Shown here: piece by piece, positions 37,061-45,114 of the stretch | Layout of the letters: every line of letters begins with the position of its first letter | How positions within the stretch are numbered: position 1 is the first letter of the stretch | Assembly (NCBI RefSeq): GCF_028610705.1 | Contig: NZ_JAQQWT010000011.1 | Span: forward strand, 1 to 64,000 | Length of the DNA: 64,000 nucleotides | Origin: Halalkalibacter alkalisediminis | GTDB lineage: Bacteria > Bacillota > Bacilli > Bacillales > Bacillaceae_D | Direction of reading: 5' to 3' | The notes under the pieces: model-generated | The model's database searches: none | Told to the model about the DNA's origin: nothing | The model's input: only the letters and a program-made list of their open reading frames with translations | Position numbers and translations under genes: made by a program

Positions 37061-37504
37061 TCATCTCAAGCTTAACTCATATTGATAAAACTTCGAATCT
37101 AATTGGTATCCGTTCCTTTCATATAATCTCTGAGCAGCATTATTCGTTTGGGCTGTACTCAAACTAATGCTTATAGCCCCTGTTTCAATCGCGTATTCTC
37201 TAGCTTTTTGTAGGAGTCTTTCTCCTATTCCTTTTTTTCTGTCTTGAACATCTACATATAAATCATTCAGAATCCAGGCTTTTTTCATAGAGATGGATGA
37301 AAAGGTAGGGTACAGTTGAGTAAAACCTACATAATCCTGTTCATTTTTCACAACAAAAATGACAGAATCTTTGTTTTCCAAGCGTCTCTTTATGTAAGTG
37401 ATTGCCCCATCCAAATCTGGTGTTTGCTGATAAAACATGCGATATGAATTGAATAATTTTGACAAACCTTCTAAATCTTCCATTTTTGCTTGATATGCAT
37501 CCAT
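37061..37504 (-). CDS. GNAT-family N-acetyltransferase
   Basis: 147-residue acetyltransferase. The acetyl-CoA loop is DVQDRKKGIGERLLQKA and the C-terminal motif is NNAAQRLYERNGYQ, both typical of the family. Substrate unknown. It is a single gene between the kinase locus and the des operon. The upstream gap 37505-37743 shows only AT-rich promoter-type sequence. Confidence 0.85.
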   Translation of the reverse strand: MDAYQAKMEDLEGLSKLFNSYRMFYQQTPDLDGAITYIKRRLENKDSVIFVVKNEQDYVGFTQLYPTFSSISMKKAWILNDLYVDVQDRKKGIGERLLQKAREYAIETGAISISLSTAQTNNAAQRLYERNGYQLDSKFYQYELSLR

Positions 37505-37743
37505 TTGACTTCCCCTATTTTATTCTTAATATTCTTGTTTTTCTGTTTATGAAACACTATCTGTTGTTGGCACAATTTTTTTCAGATTCAGTTTCAGTTT
37601 GACGACCTTCCTTTTCCTTTTTCAGCTCTCAAGGGCTCCACACTTCTTTTTGTGACGTCCTCTTAAAACTTGAGATCCTCATTTTGTTATAATTTTTTGT
37701 TATGTATTTCTATTACTATCAAATCATGTAGGTAAAGTAAACA

Positions 37744-37772
37744 GGCAACGATCCTTTCAAAAGACCGTTGCC
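37744..37772 (-). terminator. Probable terminator of desKR
   Basis: GGCAACG (37744-37750) pairs with CGTTGCC (37766-37772), and the inner bases extend the stem. The minus strand runs on as TGTTTACTTT, so the T tract is imperfect. It lies 19 bases past the desR stop. Confidence 0.6.
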
Positions 37773-37790
37773 TATTTGCTATTAAAACTT

Positions 37791-38390
37791 TCATTTAAAC
37801 CAGCCTTTTTCCTTAAATCTAGAAATGGCCTCTATTCGATTACCAACATCTAGTTTATCGAGAATAACAGAAATATAATTACGGACCGTACCATTAGTAA
37901 GGTAGAGCTCCTTCGCAATCTCATTTGTGCTTTTTCCATCTGCAATTAATTCCATTACCTGCTTTTCTCGCTCAGTAAGTGGATTTTTATTCTCAAAAGC
38001 AAGGTCGACTAATTCTGGTGCGTAAATACGCCTGCCATCCATAATCGTACGAATAGAGTTCGCTAATTCTTCGCTTGGGCTGTCTTTTAGCAAATATCCA
38101 CTCACTTCTGCATTGCGAGCACGTTCAAAATATCCAGCACGAGCAAACGTTGTTAGAATAATGACCTTACAAGGTTGATCGACCATTTCTTCCGCCGCAT
38201 CAAGTCCACTTTTTACAGGCATCTCAATATCCATGATGCAAATATCAGGCTGGAGTTGCTTCACTAAAGATAATGCCTCTTCCCCGTTCCTCGCCTTACC
38301 GACCACTTCCATATCCTCTTCCAAATCCAGTAAAGAGCCAAGAGCACCAAGCAACATCCGCTGATCTTCGGCAATAACAATTCGAATCAC
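37791..38390 (-). CDS. desR: DesR response regulator
   Basis: NarL/FixJ response regulator of 199 residues. Receiver domain with the phospho-Asp in CIMDIEMPVKSGLD, and a C-terminal LuxR-type helix-turn-helix (LTEREKQVMELIADGKSTNE). It activates the fatty acid desaturase gene when phosphorylated by DesK on cold shock. Its ATG overlaps the desK stop. Confidence 0.9.
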   Translation of the reverse strand: MIRIVIAEDQRMLLGALGSLLDLEEDMEVVGKARNGEEALSLVKQLQPDICIMDIEMPVKSGLDAAEEMVDQPCKVIILTTFARAGYFERARNAEVSGYLLKDSPSEELANSIRTIMDGRRIYAPELVDLAFENKNPLTEREKQVMELIADGKSTNEIAKELYLTNGTVRNYISVILDKLDVGNRIEAISRFKEKGWFK

Positions 38391-39523
38391 TTCAATCCCC
38401 CCTGTTCATTTGCTAAGACAATATTCGGTACACGAATATCAAGAATGGTTCCCTCTGATGTGACAATGTCTAAACTACCATTAACAAACTCCAACCGCTC
38501 TCTCATTCCTCTTAGGCCATGTCCTTTAGGAGGTTCATTGATATTCGAAATCCCTACCCCATTGTCTTGTACAAGGATTTGTAACTCAGCGGGCGATTCG
38601 TGGATACTCACTCTACAAATAGTAGCTTGACTATGCTTTATAATATTGGTTACAGCCTCTTTTAAACACATACTTACTACATTTTCAACATATAAAGGAG
38701 TGTTTCTTAGCTTGGCATTCCCTTCAAAGATGAATTCCATTTCAGCTGCTTTAAGAATTTGATGTACATGGATCATTTCATCTTCTAATTTGGCGCCCCT
38801 CATATCAGACACCATTTCTCTTACTTCTTTTAAAGCGGTTCGTGCCGTCTGGTTGATGTCACTAAGTTCTACTTTTGCAGAATCAGGATTGATCTCAATT
38901 AGCTTTCTAGCTAAATCACTTTTCAACCCAATTAGTGATAATTTTTGACCGAGAGTATCATGTAAATCACGCGCAATACGCTGACGTTCTTCCATCACCA
39001 TTAGCTGTGAAATTCTATTATTGGCATCTTCTAATTGCCCTTCTAACTTTTCACGTTTGTTCCGATTATACGTGTTAAATGGCAACAGAATGACACCTAT
39101 TACAGAAATAATAATAAAAGGAAACTGAGCAAAAAATAAATCGTTTTGTGTGAAGAAACTCAAACTTACTGCAATAATCGTTGTAAGCAGATGAACTACA
39201 TATAACGTAAAATAACCAATTCTACTTTGGATGTTTCCAATGAAAAAAGCTAGGAAAAGGGCAAAATAGACATATCCGTAAAATAAAGTCATTCCTATGC
39301 TAATAGCCATCTCAATTCCTACCCATAAGTAAACGAGCCACCCTTTGGAAATAAAGGATAATCGATAGGCAACAAAAAATATCAAAATCATGATAATCCC
39401 AAAAATAATTTCCATAGCGGAAGAGGATCTAAATATAAAATAGAAGGGCAATAAACAAAATATAATCCAGACATAAATGCTTAACCCTGTATTTTTGGGA
39501 AAGATATTATACCAACTTTGCAT
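38387..39523 (-). CDS. desK: DesK thermosensor histidine kinase
   Basis: Sensor kinase of 378 residues. Four or five N-terminal membrane helices sense membrane order, followed by an HPK7-type H-box RQRIARDLHDTLGQKLSL and an ATPase domain with LVQDNGVGI and HGLRGMRERL. In Bacillus it phosphorylates DesR when lipids stiffen in the cold and dephosphorylates it otherwise. It lies upstream of and overlaps desR, and downstream of the desaturase. Confidence 0.9.
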   Translation of the reverse strand: MQSWYNIFPKNTGLSIYVWIIFCLLPFYFIFRSSSAMEIIFGIIMILIFFVAYRLSFISKGWLVYLWVGIEMAISIGMTLFYGYVYFALFLAFFIGNIQSRIGYFTLYVVHLLTTIIAVSLSFFTQNDLFFAQFPFIIISVIGVILLPFNTYNRNKREKLEGQLEDANNRISQLMVMEERQRIARDLHDTLGQKLSLIGLKSDLARKLIEINPDSAKVELSDINQTARTALKEVREMVSDMRGAKLEDEMIHVHQILKAAEMEFIFEGNAKLRNTPLYVENVVSMCLKEAVTNIIKHSQATICRVSIHESPAELQILVQDNGVGISNINEPPKGHGLRGMRERLEFVNGSLDIVTSEGTILDIRVPNIVLANEQGGLK

Positions 39524-39627
39524 AATAGCCTCCTCTCTTTTTTTATAATCTTAAAATGAGCCCATTTTTCTTTATCATACACTTTTATCCATTATCTTCC
39601 TATACCTCATTAAAAAAAGCCCCTCTT

Positions 39628-39678
39628 TGCAACGAAAAACCCTTCAATCCAAAGTTGAACGGTTTTTCGTTTTTTATT
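39628..39678. terminator. Hairpin between des and desK
   Basis: AACGAAAAACC (39631-39641) pairs with GGTTTTTCGTT (39661-39671), extended by TTCAA/TTGAA inside. It follows the des stop at 39690 on the minus strand and should reduce read-through into desK, which probably has its own promoter in 39524-39600. Confidence 0.65.
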
Positions 39679-39689
39679 TAATTATTTCT

Positions 39690-40742
39690 TTATTTTCCTT
39701 GCAAGCTCGTTCGTCTACTCTTAAGCTCTACGCCAGGTTTTGATTTTGAAATAAGCGCCTTCGCGTCATTAAAAGTAACAAACGTTTTTCTATTCTCATC
39801 ATATAGGCGGAAACGAATCGACTGTAGGCTAGTACCCATTGTGATCGTTGTCGCTTTTTGTAATGGTGGTGTCGTATCATGTGCTTTTTCCAAGTTATAA
39901 TTTGGAACTCTTGGACTTAAGTGATGAACATGATGATACCCTATATTCCCTGTCACCCATTGTAAAAGTTTTGGTAGTTTATAAAACGAGCTACCATCCA
40001 CAGCAGCCTTCACATAATCCCACTCTTTTTCATCTTCAAAATAAGAGTCTTCAAACTGATGCTGCACATAAAATAACCAAATGCCCAAAGCACCCGCTAC
40101 GAATAGAATCGGTGCTTGGATGAGCAAGAATGCTTGCCAACCTATAATCCAGATGACTAAAGAGTAAAGGACTACAACAGAAACATTAATGAAATACGTA
40201 TTTAATCTTTCTTTTTTTCTTGCGTCTTTACGATTGCAGCGACCTGTAATTAAAAATAAATAAAGCGGTCCAAGTCCAAACATCACAATTGGATTACGAT
40301 AAATGCGATAAGCCAATCTTTCTTTAAAAGGTGCTTTCGCATATTCATCTACCGTCATGATCCATACATCACCAACACCACGCTTATCTAAGTTACCACT
40401 TGTTGCATGGTGAATCGAGTGCTCACGCTTCCACTTTTCATATGGAAATAATGTAATAATCCCCGTAATTGTACCAAGGATACTATTTGCCTTTTTGTTT
40501 TTAAAGAACGATCCATGTGTACAATCATGGAAAATAATAAAGATTCGAACTACAAACCCAGCTGCTACTACGGCTAAGGCAAGAGTTAACCAGACTGAGA
40601 CCGTTAAGCTCTGGTACGCTAGAAACCATAATAAGAAAAATGGTGGGATTGTATTTATAATTTGCTTTATGCTCGCTTTAACATCTGACTTTTCAAATGG
40701 TGCCACACTTTTTTTAAGTTGAGCTAATTTTTGATTACTCAT
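39690..40742 (-). CDS. des: Acyl-lipid fatty acid desaturase
   Basis: Membrane desaturase of 350 residues with all three His boxes: HDCTHG, HSIHHATSG and HHVHHLSPRVPNY, which bind the di-iron centre. It resembles the B. subtilis delta-5 phospholipid desaturase. It lowers lipid melting point in the cold. ATG 40742 has AAGGAGG 5 bases upstream; an upstream in-frame extension was rejected. The neighbouring desKR genes regulate it. Confidence 0.93.
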   Translation of the reverse strand: MSNQKLAQLKKSVAPFEKSDVKASIKQIINTIPPFFLLWFLAYQSLTVSVWLTLALAVVAAGFVVRIFIIFHDCTHGSFFKNKKANSILGTITGIITLFPYEKWKREHSIHHATSGNLDKRGVGDVWIMTVDEYAKAPFKERLAYRIYRNPIVMFGLGPLYLFLITGRCNRKDARKKERLNTYFINVSVVVLYSLVIWIIGWQAFLLIQAPILFVAGALGIWLFYVQHQFEDSYFEDEKEWDYVKAAVDGSSFYKLPKLLQWVTGNIGYHHVHHLSPRVPNYNLEKAHDTTPPLQKATTITMGTSLQSIRFRLYDENRKTFVTFNDAKALISKSKPGVELKSRRTSLQGK

Positions 40743-40844
40743 AATTTCCTCCTTGAAAGGATCCGAATTTATCATTTGTAAAAAACTAATTAACTCTATG
40801 ATAATGGAACTTGAGGATACCAAGAAGTCATGAACGTCAACAAA

Positions 40845-40870
40845 GAGATATGACAAATGTCATATCTCTT
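40845..40870. promoter_or_regulatory. Large palindrome upstream of des, candidate DesR operator or truA terminator
   Basis: AGAGATATGACA, two bases, TGTCATATCTCT is a perfect 12-bp inverted repeat about 105-130 bases before des, with another GTCATGAACGTCA nearby at 40827-40839. Repeated TGACA/TGTCA elements fit a DesR activation site. The plus-strand T-run that follows, and the truA stop 25 bases away, also allow a terminator role. I cannot decide between them. Confidence 0.45.
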
Positions 40871-40895
40871 GTCCTTTTTTATAAAAGTGCGAGTG

Positions 40896-41630
40896 TTAGA
40901 AATCAATTTTTTCCAAGTAAAGCCCTGTTGCATCCGCAAAACCGACTTGACTTCGATCCTTTGATTGCAAGATGCTTGGCACTTGATCTACCTCTTTTTC
41001 ACCTAATCCGATTTCAATCAACGTCCCCACCATTTTTCTCACCATATTATAAAGAAAACCATTTCCCCTGACTCTGATCTCGATAAAGCCCGCATTCTCT
41101 TCAATATCAATCGCATAGATCGTCCGAACCATTGATTTTTTCTTTGATTTCGCATTTGAAAAAGCGGTGAAATCATGTTCTCCGAGAAAGTGCTTAGCTG
41201 CTTTTTCCATCATTGAAACACTCAATTTCTTTTCCACATGCGTACTGTACTTTCGCATAAATGGGTTGGTATATGCCTCATTCCAAATTTTATATAAATA
41301 CGTTTTATCCTTGGCGTTATAACGAGCATGAAACCGTTCAGGAACTAATTGGACAGCGGTAATGCTAATATCATGAGGGAGATATTTATTCAGGTATGTT
41401 TGGACTTCTGATTCAGTCAGGTCACCACCTAGTCTCACATTGGCTATTTGAGCGAGAGCGTGTACCCCAGCGTCGGTTCGACTAGAGCCAATAATTTCAA
41501 TTGGTTTTCCTACCATTTCCGACAAAACATTTTCTATTTTCCCTTGAATGGTCGTTTCACCGTTCCCGAGTCTCTGCCAACCTTTATAGCGTGCGCCGTC
41601 GTACTGAATGGTTAATTTATAATTGTTCAT
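40896..41630 (-). CDS. truA: tRNA pseudouridine synthase A
   Basis: Pseudouridine synthase of 244 residues. Motifs: YDGARYKGWQRL near the N-terminus, the catalytic Asp in SSRTDAGVHALAQ, and GNGFLYNMVRKMVGTL in the C-terminal half. It modifies uridines 38-40 of tRNA anticodon arms. It is outside the usual ribosomal-protein cluster and stands alone, so it may be a second TruA copy. ATG 41630 with AAGGAG was chosen over an upstream start. Confidence 0.92.
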   Translation of the reverse strand: MNNYKLTIQYDGARYKGWQRLGNGETTIQGKIENVLSEMVGKPIEIIGSSRTDAGVHALAQIANVRLGGDLTESEVQTYLNKYLPHDISITAVQLVPERFHARYNAKDKTYLYKIWNEAYTNPFMRKYSTHVEKKLSVSMMEKAAKHFLGEHDFTAFSNAKSKKKSMVRTIYAIDIEENAGFIEIRVRGNGFLYNMVRKMVGTLIEIGLGEKEVDQVPSILQSKDRSQVGFADATGLYLEKIDF

Positions 41631-41754
41631 TATTTTCTCCTTATTTAATACGTAATCTTCTAGATCGACTAACAACCATTTTATCCTAAAAGGATTGCTT
41701 ATGCTAATTATTGTACCCTCTGTAGGTTGGCCTGTTCTTAGATTTTCAAGTTTA

Positions 41755-41795
41755 AAAATGACATGCTGATCGTTGGCCGATCAGCATGTCATTTT
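41755..41795. terminator. Perfect 18-bp stem-loop
   Basis: AAAATGACATGCTGATCG (41755-41772), loop TTGGC, and the exact complement (41778-41795). The A/T ends make it a strong terminator in either direction. It lies 125 bases upstream of truA, between it and the glutamate dehydrogenase operon. Confidence 0.7.
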
Positions 41796-41977
41796 GATAT
41801 GTAGATAATGTTTACCCTTATTTGCCTTCATTCATTAGAGTTACGTTTACAGGTGCTGCTATAATCAATGGAAAAATTTTATACATTCATTTCTCAGGTG
41901 TTGCGAAAAATTCAATACAGAAACTGCAGCTGAAAGTTCAGTGGGTAATTGCTCATTTGAGTGTTTTTTTTATTTTA

Positions 41978-42052
41978 GTAAAAGCACCTCTTCTTGTAGT
42001 GGCATTGTTTTTTTGACTATTGCACTTTACCAAAGAAGGAGGTGCTTTTTCT
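41978..42052. repeat. Long imperfect inverted repeat
   Basis: AAAAGCACCTCTTCTT near 41979 and AAGAAGGAGGTGCTTTT near 42032 pair with one bulge, and the inner GTAGTG and CACTTTAC partly extend the stem around a T-rich centre. It could be a large terminator for the glutamate dehydrogenase operon or a miniature-element remnant. The nearby stretch 41822-42016 has an open frame without recognisable protein features. Confidence 0.45.
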
Positions 42053-42160
42053 TTGTTTATAAACACTCATTATGCAACACCGTTTATAAATCTAAAGCTT
42101 AGGAAGAATTACACAAAGGTTAATTTTCAAAGGTGAGTTAGTAAGATTAAGAACAAAATA

Positions 42161-42412
42161 TTAATCACAACCACTCGGAAGAACATCTTCTTTTAATATA
42201 GCTAGAGCCATATCATGTATGACTCTATCACCCGGCTTCACATTCAGAGAAAAAACGTTCCCACCTACCCCTAACTCTATCTTTTTCAATACACCCTCGT
42301 TCGTCTTCAGTAGAAATAAAGGCTCCCATTCATGTACATAGGCCCCTTCATTTACGAACACTTTATCAATCGTTCCATTACACACACTAACAACTGTACG
42401 GTAAGTATTCAC
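42161..42412 (-). CDS. Small biotinyl/lipoyl-like protein, copy 1
   Basis: 83-residue protein that resembles a biotin/lipoyl carrier domain: an NGTIDKVFVNEGAYV half and a symmetric GGNVFSLNVKPGDRV half. The position of the modified Lys (MKM in BCCP) appears to be KTNEG, so the usual acceptor Lys-in-hairpin motif is absent. It ends PSGCD. GTG 42412 has GGAGG 8 bases upstream, and the gene lies 17 bases past the dehydrogenase stop, so it is the third gene of the operon. A role in metabolite channelling or in stabilising the dehydrogenase is speculative. A near-identical copy is at 52412. Confidence 0.75.
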   Translation of the reverse strand: MNTYRTVVSVCNGTIDKVFVNEGAYVHEWEPLFLLKTNEGVLKKIELGVGGNVFSLNVKPGDRVIHDMALAILKEDVLPSGCD

Positions 42413-42429
42413 AATTAACTCCTCCCTCC

Positions 42430-43725
42430 TCAAACCCAGCCTCGAAACTTTGAAGCTTCAGCCATTTTTCTGGATCCTACCATATAGGCGGCTAACCGAT
42501 TATCAATTTTGTGAAGAGCCGCTGTTTCAATGACATGGTTAAAAGCTTCTATTAATTTTGTTCTTAATTTGCTGGAAACCTCTTCTTCCGACCAATAATA
42601 CCCTAAATTGTTTTGGACCCATTCAAAGTAAGAGACAATAACCCCTCCTGAACTAGCTAACACGTCAGGAATAAGTAATACGTTTCGTTGACTAAGAATT
42701 TGTGTTGCTTCCATTGTTGTTGGACCATTTGCAGCCTCAACCACAATTTCCGCCTTAATTTTAGCTGCATTTTTAACAGTAATTTGATTTGAAATGGCTG
42801 CAGGCACTAAGATATCACATGGGAGTTCAAGTAACTCCTGGTTGGTAATCGTATTTTTAAATAAATTAGTTACGGTTCCAAAAGAATCTCGTTTATCTAA
42901 TAAAGAATTTATATCTAGTCCATCTTCATCATAAAGTGCTCCATAGGCGTCAGAAATACCTATTATTTTTGCTCCTGACTCATTAAGAAACTTGGCTAAG
43001 TAACTTCCCGCATTTCCAAAACCCTGAATCACAACCTTCGCTTTTTTTAATTCTATATTTTTGTGCTTTGCTGCTTCTTCTATACAAATTGCCACTCCTC
43101 TTGCCGTAGCCGTTTCTCTGCCATGAGACCCACCTAAAACAAGAGGTTTTCCCGTAATAAATCCTGGTGAATCAAACTCACGTATTCGGCTATATTCATC
43201 CATCATCCAAGCCATTACCTGTGAATTAGTAAATACATCGGGAGCGGGAATATCCTTTGTTGGACCAACAATTTGGCTAATCGCTCTTACATACCCTCGA
43301 CTTAATCGTTCTATTTCACCAAAGGACATTTCCCTGGGATCACAAATAATGCCGCCTTTTCCACCCCCATATGGAATATTGGCAATGCCGCATTTTAAAG
43401 TCATCCAAATAGATAGTGCTTTCACTTCTTCTTCTGTTACGTCTGGATGAAAGCGAACTCCTCCTTTAGTCGGCCCTACTGAGTCATTATGTTGAGAGCG
43501 ATATCCGGTAAATATTTTTACGTTACCGTTATCCATGCGTATAGGAATACGAACGGTCAGCGTCCGAAGTGGCTCTTTAAGCAGTTCAAAAATTTCTCTC
43601 GTATACCCCAATGTATTCAAAGCTTCTTTAATAATTAATTGTGTTGACTCTAGTTGATTAAGATGTTTCGAATGCTTTAGATGCAGTTCCTCTAATTGGT
43701 CTTCTTCTTTTATGGACAGCTTCAT
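42430..43725 (-). CDS. NAD-type glutamate dehydrogenase (RocG/GudB-like), copy 1
   Basis: Hexameric-type glutamate dehydrogenase of 431 residues. Substrate and catalytic residues are intact: SVGPTKGGVRFHP, PYGGGKGGI with the catalytic Lys, and the catalytic Asp in DIPAPDVFTN. The Rossmann domain has VIQGFGNAGSYLAK. It converts glutamate to 2-oxoglutarate and ammonia as the last step of proline catabolism. ATG 43725 follows GAGGTGA. It lies 59 bases after proline dehydrogenase. Confidence 0.93.
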   Translation of the reverse strand: MKLSIKEEDQLEELHLKHSKHLNQLESTQLIIKEALNTLGYTREIFELLKEPLRTLTVRIPIRMDNGNVKIFTGYRSQHNDSVGPTKGGVRFHPDVTEEEVKALSIWMTLKCGIANIPYGGGKGGIICDPREMSFGEIERLSRGYVRAISQIVGPTKDIPAPDVFTNSQVMAWMMDEYSRIREFDSPGFITGKPLVLGGSHGRETATARGVAICIEEAAKHKNIELKKAKVVIQGFGNAGSYLAKFLNESGAKIIGISDAYGALYDEDGLDINSLLDKRDSFGTVTNLFKNTITNQELLELPCDILVPAAISNQITVKNAAKIKAEIVVEAANGPTTMEATQILSQRNVLLIPDVLASSGGVIVSYFEWVQNNLGYYWSEEEVSSKLRTKLIEAFNHVIETAALHKIDNRLAAYMVGSRKMAEASKFRGWV

Positions 43726-43784
43726 TTTATTCACCTCGAATGATTACTAGAAAACGATTCTCAAATAAAAGCATTTCTGGCTGT

Positions 43785-44702
43785 CTATTTTGAAAGTAAC
43801 CCTCTTAATGCAAATGCCACATTTTGCGGACGTTCAGCCATACGTCTCATAAAATATCCAAACCAATCCTGACCAAATGGTACATAGACACGCATTTTGT
43901 AGCCTTTTTTCACTAATTCTAACTGTAAATCTGTCCTAAAGCCGTAAAGCATCTGAAATTCAAATTGACTGTTTTCGATTTGGTTTTCTTTTACAAACGT
44001 TATCACTTTTTCAATAATATGATGATCATGTGATGCAATCGCCGTATAACTCCCACTTAGTAAATGGGCTTTAATAATGTTGAAGTAATTTTCATCTATT
44101 TTTTCTTTGTCTTGTAAGGCCACTTCAGGTGACTCTTTATACGCACCTTTTACTAGTCTTAGAGATACGCCTTTTAGGTTTCTAATATCTTCTTCAGCTC
44201 TATTTAAATAAGCTTGAACTACCGTTCCAACATTGTCGTAATCTTTTCTCAGCTTTTGTAAAATATCCAATGTCTGTTGACAATGTGAGTAATCCTCCAT
44301 ATCAATTCTTACAAAATTGTTATACTGTTTTGCAGTGCCAACAATACGCCGCATATTTTCCAAACAAAACTCTTCACTAATATCTAAACCAAGCTGTGTC
44401 ATTTTAAGCGATAGATTGCAGTCAACACCTGAAGAAGCAATAGAGTCTAGTGTCTTAATACAATATTCCGTCGCTTCTAGTGCTTCTTCCTTACTGTCTA
44501 CAAACTCCCCTAAATGGTCAAGTGTACACGTTAATCCTTGTTTATTTAATTCGTTTACTCTAGCAATTGCACTCTCAATGTTTTTTCCTGCTACTACTTG
44601 AGATGCCCCTATTTTCAACCCCCATTTTTTTGCAGCAACATTCATTGCTTTATTTTGTGAAAGAAACATAAAGAAGATTTTCATTGGTTGATGTAAAATC
44701 AT
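43785..44702 (-). CDS. putB: Proline dehydrogenase, copy 1
   Basis: FAD-dependent proline dehydrogenase of 305 residues with a TIM-barrel fold: VRIDMEDYSHCQQT, SLRLVKGAYKE, IASHDHHII, and the C-terminal YVPFGQDWFGYFMRRMAERP that binds proline. It makes 1-pyrroline-5-carboxylate. ATG 44702 (TGGAGTG upstream) is correct because an earlier in-frame start overlaps the sigma-54 promoter at 44754-44770. First gene of the copy 1 operon. Confidence 0.94.
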   Translation of the reverse strand: MILHQPMKIFFMFLSQNKAMNVAAKKWGLKIGASQVVAGKNIESAIARVNELNKQGLTCTLDHLGEFVDSKEEALEATEYCIKTLDSIASSGVDCNLSLKMTQLGLDISEEFCLENMRRIVGTAKQYNNFVRIDMEDYSHCQQTLDILQKLRKDYDNVGTVVQAYLNRAEEDIRNLKGVSLRLVKGAYKESPEVALQDKEKIDENYFNIIKAHLLSGSYTAIASHDHHIIEKVITFVKENQIENSQFEFQMLYGFRTDLQLELVKKGYKMRVYVPFGQDWFGYFMRRMAERPQNVAFALRGLLSK

Positions 44703-44753
44703 TTTGATCACTCCAGTATTCAGCCTAGAATTTTTTCTTACTACCCTTCTATA

Positions 44754-44770
44754 TGCAAAACGCATGCCAA
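44754..44770 (-). promoter_or_regulatory. Sigma-54 promoter of the copy 1 proline dehydrogenase operon
   Basis: On the minus strand TTGGCATGCGTTTTGCA fits the -24/-12 consensus YTGGCACG-N4-TTGCW with the correct GG-to-GC spacing. It places a transcription start about 40 bases before the ATG. Confidence 0.87.
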
Positions 44771-44844
44771 TTCATTTTATAAGATTGTTCAGGGTATTTA
44801 TTAAATAGAAATGCCTAGTTACCCACACATATTTGTTCAATACA

Positions 44845-44859
44845 TGTCCATTTTAGACA
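44845..44859. promoter_or_regulatory. Candidate activator-binding site upstream of the copy 1 operon
   Basis: TGTCCATTTTAGACA, an inverted TGTC/GACA element, lies 75 bases upstream of the -24 box. It recurs in copy 2 and shares the TAGACA half with sites before the symporter genes. Binding by the activator encoded at 45115 is inferred. Confidence 0.45.
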
Positions 44860-45114
44860 CATCTGTAAACGCTATCACATTTGTAATTAGCCCAAACTAA
44901 TAAAGAAATCAATGATCTAACTATCTTAAAAAAAGAATAAAAGTCATGCTAAACAATTCTGATTATTTTAACTTTGTAACTATTAAATAACAGTCTAATA
45001 AAGATAAAGAAAAAATATATACAATTTTTAGTCAATTCCGTCTATAATAAAACCAACATAGACATAAATGTAAACTTTTTTACAGAATCTTATTTTTGTT
45101 GGGAGGTCTTCAAT

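Noticed and set aside
41822-42016. Plus-strand 64-codon open frame
   Set aside because: No ribosome site or recognisable features; it overlaps the long inverted repeat and looks like chance.
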